A stretch of DNA of 64,000 bases, from the NCBI GenBank assembly GCA_051881695.1, contig JBJEQJ010000042.1:1-64000 (forward strand). Reading direction: 5' to 3'. This DNA comes from CAYJFG01 sp051881695. Its GTDB lineage: Bacteria; Bacillota; Clostridia; Oscillospirales; Acutalibacteraceae. Every line of letters begins with the position of its first letter. The first letter of the stretch is position 1. The position numbers were made by a program, and so were the translations under genes. Under the pieces are notes generated by a model that searched no databases, had not been told where the DNA came from, and saw nothing but the letters and a program-made list of their open reading frames with translations. Of the stretch, positions 25,896-33,983 are shown piece by piece.

Positions 25896-26846
25896 CTATT
25901 TTTCAGCCTCTTCCTCTAAGGTTACTATCTCTCTTATTACATACTGCGGAGATTGATTTATCGACATAAAAATTCTGCCTATGTACTCGCCGATAACCCC
26001 TAAGAAAAGTATGATTATACCGGAAAAAATAAGTATACAGGCTATTACGGAGGTCCAGCCGATTGCCGTTGACGGAATTATAATTTTCCTGAGCATTATT
26101 ACAAATGCAGTTAAAATTCCTATTATAAATATTGCAATGCCCGAATAAAACGCTGCCCTCAGCGGAAGCATGGAGAAGTTTGTAAACGACGACCAAAGCC
26201 TGATAAGCTTTTTTAATGTGTAATTTGAGGTGCCGTACTTTCTGCTGAAATGCTCAACATAAACGTCCGTTACGTTTTGTGTAGTTCTGAAAAACAATCC
26301 CTGCAAATGCGGGAACGGGCCGTTATATTTTATACATTCGTCGCATACAAAGCGTTTTGCTATCCAAAAGCTGCTCGCTTTAAGCTCCTTTGGTCTGCCG
26401 GCGAATTTTACGGCGGTCCAGGTGTTGAACCTGCTGCCGAGGTTTCTGAAAAAGCTGTGCTTTTTCTCCTTGTATTTTCCGAAAACCAGGTCGTAGCCCT
26501 CTAACAGCTTATTAAGCAAAATCGGTATCTGCGTTGGGCTTGTCTGCAAATCGTCGTCCATACCTATAACGTAATCTCCGCTTACATATCTAAGCGCAGT
26601 TATCAAAGCGTTGTGCTGACCGAAGTTCCTCGCTAAATCAATAGCCTTTACCTCTTTATTTTCAAGCGCAAGCGTTTTTATCTGCTGCCATGTGCCGTCA
26701 TGTGAGCTGTCGTTTACTAAAACAAATTCCGGTATGTAACCTAAGTCTGTTATAACCTCTTTAGCCTGAGTTACCACCTGCGCTATAGTTTTTTCGGAAT
26801 TATAGCACGGAATAACCACAGAAATTTTTTTACCGCTGTCCGGCAT
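25896..26846 (-). CDS. Family 2 glycosyltransferase, ArnC/GtrB-like
   Basis: 316 aa: GT-A domain beginning ISVVIPCYNSEKTI, with LVNDSSHDGTW and the metal-binding MDDDLQTSP motif, and two C-terminal transmembrane helices (about 232-255 and 264-290) followed by GEYIGRIFM. That is the architecture of polyprenyl-phosphate glycosyltransferases, which load a sugar onto undecaprenyl phosphate at the inner membrane face. I start at the ATG 26846; the GTG three codons earlier lies inside the AAGGTG ribosome binding site. First gene of the minus-strand glycan operon. Confidence 0.9.
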   Translation of the reverse strand: MPDSGKKISVVIPCYNSEKTIAQVVTQAKEVITDLGYIPEFVLVNDSSHDGTWQQIKTLALENKEVKAIDLARNFGQHNALITALRYVSGDYVIGMDDDLQTSPTQIPILLNKLLEGYDLVFGKYKEKKHSFFRNLGSRFNTWTAVKFAGRPKELKASSFWIAKRFVCDECIKYNGPFPHLQGLFFRTTQNVTDVYVEHFSRKYGTSNYTLKKLIRLWSSFTNFSMLPLRAAFYSGIAIFIIGILTAFVIMLRKIIIPSTAIGWTSVIACILIFSGIIILFLGVIGEYIGRIFMSINQSPQYVIREIVTLEEEAEK

Positions 26847-26908
26847 ATTTTTCACCTTGCAATTTCATAAAAATCTATATTAAACAATTCTTTGGCTAAT
26901 ATAACATA

Positions 26909-26937
26909 ATTCTATCAACAATTTGCGTATATGTCAA
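26909..26937 (-). promoter_or_regulatory. Promoter of the minus-strand glycan operon
   Basis: On minus, TTGACA (26932-26937), 17 bp, TAGAAT (26909-26914), about 65 bp before the glycosyltransferase start. Confidence 0.7.
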
Positions 26938-26998
26938 AGCTTTTTAGTGTTCAGCCGTTTGTGCTTCTTTTGTTAAGGCCTCTTTTTTTAGCCGTGTA

Positions 26999-27027
26999 TT
27001 GAATTTCAGATTAAAACGCACTATAAT
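26999..27027 (+). promoter_or_regulatory. Promoter of the wecE-like gene
   Basis: TTGAAT (26999-27004), 17 bp, TATAAT (27022-27027). It is divergent from the operon promoter 60 bp away, so one regulator could control both. Confidence 0.65.
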
Positions 27028-27099
27028 GTATATATGATTTTCTGAATATTTGCGTCTTTGTAACACACATATCAATCTGAAAGGAATAAACGGATAAAG

Positions 27100-28227
27100 A
27101 TGATTAATTTTAATATACCGCCCTATGTCGGCAAGGAAAACGAGTATATAGCACAGGCTATATATTCAAAGAAAATATGCGGAGACGGCGAATTTACGAA
27201 GAAGTGCCATAAAATTATAGAAGAATACACAGGCGCCCAAAGATGCTTTCTTACCTCCTCGGGTACAGACGCGCTTGAAATGGCGGCAATCCTTGCGGAT
27301 ATTCAGCCGGGTGATGAGGTTATAATGCCGTCGTACACTTTTGTTTCCACTGCAAATGCATTTGTTTTGCGCGGAGCAGAAATTGTATTTGTTGATATAC
27401 GCCCAGACACGATGAATATTGATGAAAAGCTTATTGAGGCGGCAATAACGGATAAAACAAAGGCGATAGTTCCGGTGCATTACGCAGGAGTAGGCTGCGA
27501 GATGGATACTATTCTTTGTATTGCAAACCGTTATGGCTTAAAGGTAATAGAGGACGCAGCGCAGGGCGTTATGGCTTTTTACAAGGGGAGAGCGCTCGGT
27601 GCAATAGGCGACTTTGGGTGCTTCAGCTTTCACGAAACAAAAAATTACAGTATGGGCGAGGGCGGCGCAGTTCTGGTAAATAAAAGCGAGGACATACTGC
27701 GAAGCGAGATTGTAAGAGAAAAGGGAACGAACCGTTCGCAGTTTTTCAGAGGACAGATTGACAAGTACACTTGGACGGACATCGGCTCCTCGTTTTTGCC
27801 CAGTGAATTAAATGCCGCATATCTGTATGCACAGCTTGAGGAAAAAGAAAAAATAAATGACAACCGTCTTGCAAGCTGGAGCTTCTATAACGAAAGCCTT
27901 AAGGACTTGCAGGAAAAGGGCTTGCTGGAGCTTCCGTACATACCTAAAGAATGTGCGCATAATGCACATATGTACTATATAAAGCTTAAAGACCTTGAGC
28001 AGAGGACAAGGCTTATTGCTTACTTAAAGGAAAACGGCGTAGGCTCGGCATTTCATTATGTGCCGCTGCACAGCTCGCCTGGCGGAAGAAAATACGGTCG
28101 CTTTAACGGCGAGGACAAATACACAACGAAGGAAAGCGACAGACTGTTAAGACTTCCGATGTATTACGGACTTAAAAACACCGATAAGGAAACGGTTGTT
28201 GAGCTTATTTACAGCTTTTTCAGGTAA
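27100..28227 (+). CDS. wecE: dTDP-4-oxo-6-deoxy-D-glucose aminotransferase (WecE/RffA-like)
   Basis: 375-aa PLP-dependent sugar aminotransferase of the DegT/DnrJ/EryC1/StrS family. It follows E. coli WecE closely from memory: LEMAAILADIQPGDEVIMPS, RPDTMNIDEKLIEAAITDKT, HETKNYS with PLP-binding Lys181, EKGTNRSQFFRGQ and KYTTKESDRLLRLP. WecE makes dTDP-4-amino-4,6-dideoxygalactose (Fuc4N). It faces away from the ArnC-like/ATP-grasp/flippase operon and plausibly provides its amino-sugar donor. No dTDP-glucose synthase or 4,6-dehydratase (RmlA/B) is in the window. Confidence 0.92.
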   Translation: MINFNIPPYVGKENEYIAQAIYSKKICGDGEFTKKCHKIIEEYTGAQRCFLTSSGTDALEMAAILADIQPGDEVIMPSYTFVSTANAFVLRGAEIVFVDIRPDTMNIDEKLIEAAITDKTKAIVPVHYAGVGCEMDTILCIANRYGLKVIEDAAQGVMAFYKGRALGAIGDFGCFSFHETKNYSMGEGGAVLVNKSEDILRSEIVREKGTNRSQFFRGQIDKYTWTDIGSSFLPSELNAAYLYAQLEEKEKINDNRLASWSFYNESLKDLQEKGLLELPYIPKECAHNAHMYYIKLKDLEQRTRLIAYLKENGVGSAFHYVPLHSSPGGRKYGRFNGEDKYTTKESDRLLRLPMYYGLKNTDKETVVELIYSFFR

Positions 28228-28333
28228 GCGTGTACGGCAAATTTCCCCATCGGGTATATAGGCCTGAATTTATGCGGCGAAAAATTTTTATAAGGCTGCG
28301 GCGTTTGTCTTGAAAGGGGTATGTGGTGAATAA

Positions 28334-29050
28334 ATGCTTGGGGTTATAGTAAACACGCTTACGGTAACGGTTGGCGGCGCATTGGGGCTGCTGCTGAAAA
28401 AAGGCTTGCCGAAGAGAATTTCAGACACGCTGATGAAGGGACTGGGACTTTGCACAGCGTTTATCGGCATAACGGGTGCGCTCAAGGGAGAAAACACGCT
28501 TCTTATTATTATAAGTATGGTAGCAGGTGCAATAATCGGCGAGCTTGTCGATATTGACAGGCGTGTAAATAAATTAGGCGAATACATACAGAAAAAAGTT
28601 GGCAGACCCGGAGTAGACGGAGAGGAAAGCACGCTTGCAAAGGGATTTGTTTCTGCAAGCCTGCTGTTTTGCGTAGGAGCTATGACGATAGTCGGCTCGC
28701 TTCAAAGCGGACTTACAGGCGACCATACAATGATTTTTACAAAGTCTGTTATGGATTTTTGCAGTTCAATGATTTTTGCGTCATCGTTTGGCGCAGGAGT
28801 ACTGTTTGCGGCAGTTTTTTTGTTTGTTTATCAGGGAGCCATAACGCTTTTAGCGTCCTTTATCGCACCGTATCTTACAGATGCCGTTATAAACGAGATG
28901 ACCTGCGTCGGTTCAATTATAATCATTGGTCTTGCGCTTAATATACTGGGCATTACAAAACTAAAGGTAATGAACTACGTTCCGGCAATATTTCTGCCGA
29001 TTGCCCTTTGCCCGCTGTTTAATTATTTGTCAACCGTAAGGCTGTTTTAA
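28334..29050 (+). CDS. DUF554 family membrane protein
   Basis: 238-aa protein with about seven hydrophobic segments, starting MLGVIVNTLTVTVGGALGLL and containing GAIIGELVDIDRRVNKLGE and CVGAMTIVGSLQSGLTGDH, both diagnostic of DUF554 (YdfK/YqgA-type). Function in the family is not established; transport has been suggested. GGTGAA precedes the ATG; a strong terminator follows at 29088. Confidence 0.9.
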   Translation: MLGVIVNTLTVTVGGALGLLLKKGLPKRISDTLMKGLGLCTAFIGITGALKGENTLLIIISMVAGAIIGELVDIDRRVNKLGEYIQKKVGRPGVDGEESTLAKGFVSASLLFCVGAMTIVGSLQSGLTGDHTMIFTKSVMDFCSSMIFASSFGAGVLFAAVFLFVYQGAITLLASFIAPYLTDAVINEMTCVGSIIIIGLALNILGITKLKVMNYVPAIFLPIALCPLFNYLSTVRLF

Positions 29051-29087
29051 CGGAATTTACCGTAAAAATAAAATAAACGAAAAAACT

Positions 29088-29123
29088 AAGAGGTATTGAC
29101 AAGATGAAGTCAATACCTCTTTT
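29088..29123 (+). terminator. Terminator after the DUF554 gene
   Basis: Perfect 13-bp stem AAGAGGTATTGAC/GTCAATACCTCTT, loop of 8, T-run. Confidence 0.85.
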
Positions 29124-29172
29124 CAGCTTTTTATTTTGTTGTTTATTTTTTGTTATATTCAAAAATTCTGCT

Positions 29173-29457
29173 TTATTTTTGGCTTGATTTATCGTCAGCT
29201 TGTTTTTTAGCCTTTACTTTGGTAATTACATAATATAATATTGCGCCGGAGGCAGCAACGGCAGAAACACAGCGTATTACCGTTATATACGGGTCGTCTG
29301 TTAAAATGTTCTGCGGTAAAAGCTCGTTTAAACCCCAGCATATACCGAGAAAAATAAAATATGCGCCGAAAAAGCAGAGAATTCTATATTGCTTTATGCC
29401 GGTATAAAGCAAATATATGCCAACAATAAGCCACATTGCGGTGTAAACATATCCCAT
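29173..29457 (-). CDS. Small membrane protein, 94 aa
   Basis: Unrecognised. Three hydrophobic segments (IVGIYLLYTGI, CFFGAYFIFLGICWG, AVAASGAILYYVI) and a lysine-rich cytoplasmic tail (KVKAKKQADDKSSQK). Six bp after a similar-sized membrane protein gene on the same strand, so probably a two-gene unit. Both read like paired short integral membrane proteins; no motif suggests transport or catalysis. Confidence 0.65.
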   Translation of the reverse strand: MGYVYTAMWLIVGIYLLYTGIKQYRILCFFGAYFIFLGICWGLNELLPQNILTDDPYITVIRCVSAVAASGAILYYVITKVKAKKQADDKSSQK

Positions 29458-29463
29458 TTGTTA

Positions 29464-29784
29464 TCAGGCTCCTCTGCTGCGCTTGGCGCGCTTTTTCTTC
29501 TTTTGCGCTTTTTCCTCACGGTTCTTTTTCGGTCTGCTGTAAAAAAGGCATAAAAGAAGATAACCGCCGAAAACTATTATTCCGGTATAATGTATATACT
29601 GCATTGCGTCATTACCCGGCCAGATTTGCGTAACAAGATAATTTGCCAGAATCCATACGCCCTCAAACACAAAGAAAAGTGCAATCGGTCTGAAAAGCGG
29701 CAAATTGCGAAAAAGCGGCGTAAACAGAATTACTGCCGCAAGCAGACATATAAAAGATGCTATAAGTGCAATCCACATAAACAC
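29464..29784 (-). CDS. Small membrane protein, 106 aa
   Basis: Unrecognised. Three hydrophobic segments (IALIASFICLLAAVILF, ALFFVFEGVWILANYLV, YTGIIVFGGYLLLCLFY) then a very basic tail (KKNREEKAQKKKKRAKRSRG) that should face the cytoplasm and could bind RNA or acidic lipid. GGAAAGGAG lies upstream of the ATG. First gene of a pair with the 94-aa protein. Confidence 0.65.
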   Translation of the reverse strand: MFMWIALIASFICLLAAVILFTPLFRNLPLFRPIALFFVFEGVWILANYLVTQIWPGNDAMQYIHYTGIIVFGGYLLLCLFYSRPKKNREEKAQKKKKRAKRSRGA

Positions 29785-29981
29785 CGTACTCCTTTCCGCA
29801 GGTTAATTTAAAACCCAATTATATTCAAAGTATAGATAAAAAACAGCAATAAGTCAAGAGATTGAAGAAAAGTTTGGAATAATTTATTTACATTGAATAA
29901 TAACACTGGTATTATGAGTTGCCTTTCGCCGGGAACATAGCCCAAAAAGCGTTAATTAATAATTAGTTTACAATTAATAAC

Positions 29982-30010
29982 TTGACAAAATAAAGGTATG
30001 GTGGTAAATT
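29982..30010 (+). promoter_or_regulatory. Promoter of the hrcA-grpE-dnaK operon
   Basis: TTGACA (29982-29987), 17 bp, TAAATT (30005-30010). The CIRCE operator begins 11 bp downstream, where HrcA binding would block initiation. Confidence 0.8.
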
Positions 30011-30020
30011 ATAGATAGAG

Positions 30021-30047
30021 TTAGCACTCAAACGTAAAGAGTGCTAA
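30021..30047 (+). promoter_or_regulatory. CIRCE operator
   Basis: Perfect TTAGCACTC-N9-GAGTGCTAA (30021-30029, 30039-30047), the binding site of the heat-shock repressor HrcA. It lies in the leader of hrcA itself, so the operon is autoregulated. Confidence 0.97.
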
Positions 30048-30091
30048 CCCAAAAACAAGACTTTAGCACAGCCCGAAAAGGGGTGACAGAT

Positions 30092-31120
30092 ATGACTATT
30101 CCGCCAAGGAAAAGCATAATTTTGGCGGCTGTTGTTGAAAGCTATATTCAAACGGGAGAGCCGGTAGGCTCAAAGGCTCTGCTTGAAATGATAGACCTGT
30201 CTGTTTCCTCTGCTACTGTCAGAAGCGAAATGGCTTCTCTTGCCGAAAGCGGTTTTTTAATTCAGCCGCACACCTCCGCAGGAAGAATCCCCTCCGCTAT
30301 GGGTTACAGATATTATGTAGATAAAATTATGAAACCCTATGAACTGAAAAGCGGAGAAAAGGAGCTTATTGCAAGGCGGCTGTCGAACGCATCAGACGAC
30401 CCGGAGCACATTTTAAAGGAAGCGGCAGCAGTGCTTTCCGAGGTATCGGGCTACGCCGCAGTATCTACCACGCCGCCCGGAGAAAACGCAAGAATAAAGA
30501 GAATACACCTTGTGCAGACAGGCAGACAAACAGCAATGGCGGTGCTTATAACGTCGTCGGGAATGATAAAGAACAGGCTTTTCCGCTGTGACTATGTTTT
30601 AAAGCCGGAGATTGTATCGGTGTTTGAAAGGCTGATTAACGAGAAGTTCTGCGATGCTGCAGTAAACGAGATAACCCCTGCATTTCTGCAGTCGGCGGCA
30701 GTAAGCTTCGGCGAGCTTGCAATGCTTATGCCAAATGTGCTTATGGCTGTTATGGAGTCTGCAAAGGAAGCGTCTGAGCTTAATGCAACCTTAAGCGGCA
30801 GAGCAAATCTGCTCTTTCTTCCGGATTTCCTTATTGAAGACGTAAGAGGAATAATGAGAGTGCTTGGAAGCAAAAAGGATATAGTAAGTATTCTTCCGCC
30901 GCCGCAGGAGGGGATTTCCGTGCTGATAGGCGACGAATGTAACCGAAGCGAGCTTTCAAAGTGCAGTGTAATTTCAGGACGCTACAATATTGCAGGCGAA
31001 AGCGCCGGAGCAGTTGCAGTGATAGGCCCGGAAAGAATGGACTACAAAAAGCTTGTAAGCCTTACTGAATTTATCTGCCAAACTGTGGGAACAATGATAA
31101 GTGAGCTTTTAGAGATATAA
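30092..31120 (+). CDS. hrcA: Heat-inducible transcription repressor HrcA
   Basis: Represses class I heat-shock genes through CIRCE and is kept active by GroEL. 342 aa: N-terminal winged helix (RKSIILAAVVESYIQTGEPV, SSATVRSEMASLAESGFL, HTSAGRIPS) and the C-terminal GAF-like domain. Starts at the ATG 30092 (MTIPPRK) after AAGGGGTGA; the frame is open further up, to a GTG inside the CIRCE, which is not credible. First gene of hrcA-grpE-dnaK. Confidence 0.97.
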   Translation: MTIPPRKSIILAAVVESYIQTGEPVGSKALLEMIDLSVSSATVRSEMASLAESGFLIQPHTSAGRIPSAMGYRYYVDKIMKPYELKSGEKELIARRLSNASDDPEHILKEAAAVLSEVSGYAAVSTTPPGENARIKRIHLVQTGRQTAMAVLITSSGMIKNRLFRCDYVLKPEIVSVFERLINEKFCDAAVNEITPAFLQSAAVSFGELAMLMPNVLMAVMESAKEASELNATLSGRANLLFLPDFLIEDVRGIMRVLGSKKDIVSILPPPQEGISVLIGDECNRSELSKCSVISGRYNIAGESAGAVAVIGPERMDYKKLVSLTEFICQTVGTMISELLEI

Positions 31121-31162
31121 CCTTGACTTGCAGGGTCAGACTTAAGAAAGGAATGACATAAA

Positions 31163-31759
31163 ATGAGCAATAAAGAGGAAAAAATAAAGCAGGAGCAGGC
31201 TCCCTTGGAGGAAAAGGAAGCTGTAAAGGAGGAAGCCTCCGAAAAGGAAGAAAGGGCTGAAAAGACTTCTGAAAAAGCTTCTAAAAAGAAAGAAAAGAAG
31301 GACAAAAAGAACGAGGAGCTTTTAAAGGCGCAGGAGGACTTAAAGGCGCAGAAAGAAAGCTATATGCGCTTAGCGGCAGAATATGACAACTACCGCAAAA
31401 GAACAGCGGCAGAAAAGCTGAATATATATGCCGACGCAACTGCAAACGCAGTAACGCATTTGCTGCCGCTTGCCGACAGCATGGAAATGGCGGTAAAGTC
31501 GGTACAGGATGCGCCCGAGGAATTTAAAAAGGGGCTTGAGCTTGTAAGCCAGCAGCTTCAGGCAGCTTTTGCAAAGCTTAACATAGAATCCTTCGGAGAA
31601 ATAGGCGATGACTTCAACCCGGAGCTTCACAATGCAGTTTCTAAAATAGACAGCGAGGAGCTTGAAGAAAATAAGCTTTCGCAGGTTTTTCAAAAGGGCT
31701 ACAAAACAGGCGATAAAATTATCCGCCACGCAATGGTGCAGGTTGCAAACTGCGACTGA
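31163..31759 (+). CDS. grpE: Nucleotide exchange factor GrpE
   Basis: Exchanges ADP for ATP on DnaK. 198 aa: a highly charged Lys/Glu N-terminal extension of about 55 residues, a long coiled coil (LKAQKESYMRLAAEYDNYRK) and the C-terminal beta-domain ending KGYKTGDKIIRHAMVQVAN. 42 bp after hrcA, with a GAAAGGAATG site. Confidence 0.97.
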   Translation: MSNKEEKIKQEQAPLEEKEAVKEEASEKEERAEKTSEKASKKKEKKDKKNEELLKAQEDLKAQKESYMRLAAEYDNYRKRTAAEKLNIYADATANAVTHLLPLADSMEMAVKSVQDAPEEFKKGLELVSQQLQAAFAKLNIESFGEIGDDFNPELHNAVSKIDSEELEENKLSQVFQKGYKTGDKIIRHAMVQVANCD

Positions 31760-31846
31760 TTAACATAATTTTCTACAAAACAGTCAAAACAATATTTATA
31801 TAAATAAAAAACAAAACAGATTTTATTTTTACTGGAGGAATTTATT

Positions 31847-33691
31847 ATGGCAAAGACAATAGGTATAGACTTAGGTACAACAAACTCATGCGTTGCAGTT
31901 ATCGAGGGCGGCGAGCCGGTAGTTATTGCTAATGCAGAGGGTGCAAGAACAACTCCGTCTGTAGTTGCTTTTTCTAAAACAGGCGAAAGAATGGTAGGTC
32001 AGGTTGCTAAACGTCAGGCTATTACTAACCCCGACAGAACAGTTGCTTCTATCAAAAGAGAAATGGGTACGGCTTACAAGGTAGCAATCGACGACAAAAA
32101 CTACACTCCGCAGGAGATTTCCGCTATGATTCTGCAAAAGCTTAAGGCAGACGCAGAGGCATACTTGGGCGAAACAGTTACACAGGCAGTTATCACAGTT
32201 CCGGCTTACTTTACAGACGCACAGCGTCAGGCTACAAAGGATGCAGGTAAAATTGCAGGACTTGATGTAAAGAGAATTATAAACGAGCCTACGGCTGCTG
32301 CTCTTTCCTATGGTATAGACAAGGAAGCAGACCAGAAGGTTATGGTATATGACTTAGGCGGCGGTACATTCGATGTATCTATCATCGAAATGGGCGACGG
32401 CGTGCAGGAGGTTCTTGCAACAGCAGGTAACAACCGCTTGGGCGGCGACGACTTTGACAAGCGCATTATGGACTGGATGGTACAGAGCTTCAAGGCTGAA
32501 ACAGGCGTAGACCTTACAAACGACAAAATGGCTATGCAGCGCTTAAAGGAAGCCGCAGAAAAGGCTAAAATAGAGCTTTCCGGCGTTACACAGGCGGCTA
32601 TTAACCTGCCGTTTATCACAGCAGACGCAACAGGTCCAAAGCACCTTGACTTAACACTTACAAGAGCAAAGTTCAACGAGCTTACAGCAGACCTTGTAGA
32701 AAACACAATGGTGCCTGTAAGACGTGCATTACAGGACAGCGGACTTTCAATAGATAAGATTGACAAGGTGCTTATGGTAGGCGGTTCTTCAAGAATTCCT
32801 GCTGTACAGGAGGCTGTTAAGGGCTTAATCGGCAAGGACCCGTTTAAGGGTATTAACCCGGACGAATGTGTTGCTATCGGTGCGGCTATTCAGGGCGGCG
32901 TGCTCGGCGGCGAGGTTGACGGACTTCTTCTGTTAGACGTTACCCCGCTTTCACTCGGCGTTGAAACAATGGGCGGCATTATGACAAAGATTATAGAGCG
33001 CAACACAACAATTCCTACAAAAAAGAGCCAGATTTTCTCAACAGCCGCAGACAATCAGACTCAGGTTGAGGTAAACGTACTTCAGGGCGAGAGAGAATTT
33101 GCAAGAGACAACAAGCAGTTAGGTCTGTTTGCTCTTACAGGTATTGCTCCCGCTATGAGAGGTGTGCCGCAGATTGAGGTTACATTCGATATTGATGCAA
33201 ACGGTATTGTAAACGTATCTGCAAAGGATTTAGGCACAGGCAAGGAGCAGAAGATTACAATTTCTTCCAGCACAAATATGTCTAAGGAGGATATTGACAA
33301 GGCTGTTAAAGAGGCAGAGCAGTTTGCCGCAGAGGACAAGAAACGTCGTGAAGAGGTTGACGCAAAGAACGAAGCCGAAAATATGTGCTATCAGGTAGAA
33401 AAGCTGATAAACGAAAACGGTGATAAAATTGACGAGGCAGACAAGACAACTCTTAACACAAAGATTGCCGCTGTTAAAGAGGCTATATCTAAAAATGATT
33501 TAGAGCTTATAAAGAGCGCTAAGGAGGATATGGAGAAATCTCTGCACGAGATTTCGGCAAAGCTTTATCAGCAGGCAGCTCCGCAGGGCGCACCGGGCGG
33601 AGTTCCGGGCGCAGACGCTCAGGATCCGACAGGCAATGACGCACCGGGTGCAGGCAATGTTTATGACGCAGACTTTAAGGATGTAGAATAA
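31847..33691 (+). CDS. dnaK: Molecular chaperone DnaK (Hsp70)
   Basis: 614 aa: ATPase domain starting MAKTIGIDLGTTNSCVAV with phosphate loops (VYDLGGGTFDVS, MVGGSSRIPAVQ), substrate-binding domain from LLLDVTPLSLGVETMGG, helical lid and a Gly/Pro/Ala-rich tail ending YDADFKDVE. Works with GrpE and DnaJ in folding and stress recovery. CTGGAGGAA precedes the ATG. A GC-rich hairpin (33720-33739) follows, so dnaJ is probably not wholly dependent on this transcript. Confidence 0.99.
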   Translation: MAKTIGIDLGTTNSCVAVIEGGEPVVIANAEGARTTPSVVAFSKTGERMVGQVAKRQAITNPDRTVASIKREMGTAYKVAIDDKNYTPQEISAMILQKLKADAEAYLGETVTQAVITVPAYFTDAQRQATKDAGKIAGLDVKRIINEPTAAALSYGIDKEADQKVMVYDLGGGTFDVSIIEMGDGVQEVLATAGNNRLGGDDFDKRIMDWMVQSFKAETGVDLTNDKMAMQRLKEAAEKAKIELSGVTQAAINLPFITADATGPKHLDLTLTRAKFNELTADLVENTMVPVRRALQDSGLSIDKIDKVLMVGGSSRIPAVQEAVKGLIGKDPFKGINPDECVAIGAAIQGGVLGGEVDGLLLLDVTPLSLGVETMGGIMTKIIERNTTIPTKKSQIFSTAADNQTQVEVNVLQGEREFARDNKQLGLFALTGIAPAMRGVPQIEVTFDIDANGIVNVSAKDLGTGKEQKITISSSTNMSKEDIDKAVKEAEQFAAEDKKRREEVDAKNEAENMCYQVEKLINENGDKIDEADKTTLNTKIAAVKEAISKNDLELIKSAKEDMEKSLHEISAKLYQQAAPQGAPGGVPGADAQDPTGNDAPGAGNVYDADFKDVE

Positions 33692-33718
33692 TAACGGAGC
33701 AAGAAAAATACGGGATAT

Positions 33719-33742
33719 GGGGGCAGGTTTTCCTGCCCCTTA
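33719..33742 (+). terminator. GC-rich hairpin between dnaK and dnaJ
   Basis: GGGGCAGG TTTT CCTGCCCC, an 8-bp perfect stem with only a short T tract. Partial terminator or mRNA-stabilising stem. Confidence 0.55.
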
Positions 33743-33902
33743 GAATGTCTTAATACTGCTGTTTTCAGAATGTATTTTTATTTGTAAAAACCCTTTTTAA
33801 GAGCATAAGTGGCGGAACTGTCCTAAAAATATATACGGAATATTAATTTAAACAAAACCAGTTATTGAAAGTACTTTGCTTAATAGAACGCAAAGCTTTA
33901 AG

Positions 33903-33931
33903 TTGACGATATTAACATCATAGGTTAAAAT
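33903..33931 (+). promoter_or_regulatory. Separate promoter for dnaJ
   Basis: TTGACG (33903-33908), 17 bp, TAAAAT (33926-33931), 53 bp before the dnaJ start. No CIRCE nearby. Confidence 0.65.
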
Positions 33932-33983
33932 ATATTCTGAAAATTACACATATTATTTTATGTATACATAGGAGGCATTTGCT

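Noticed and set aside
30041..30091. Earlier GTG start for hrcA
   Set aside because: It lies inside the CIRCE operator and has no ribosome binding site; the ATG at 30092 has AAGGGGTGA.
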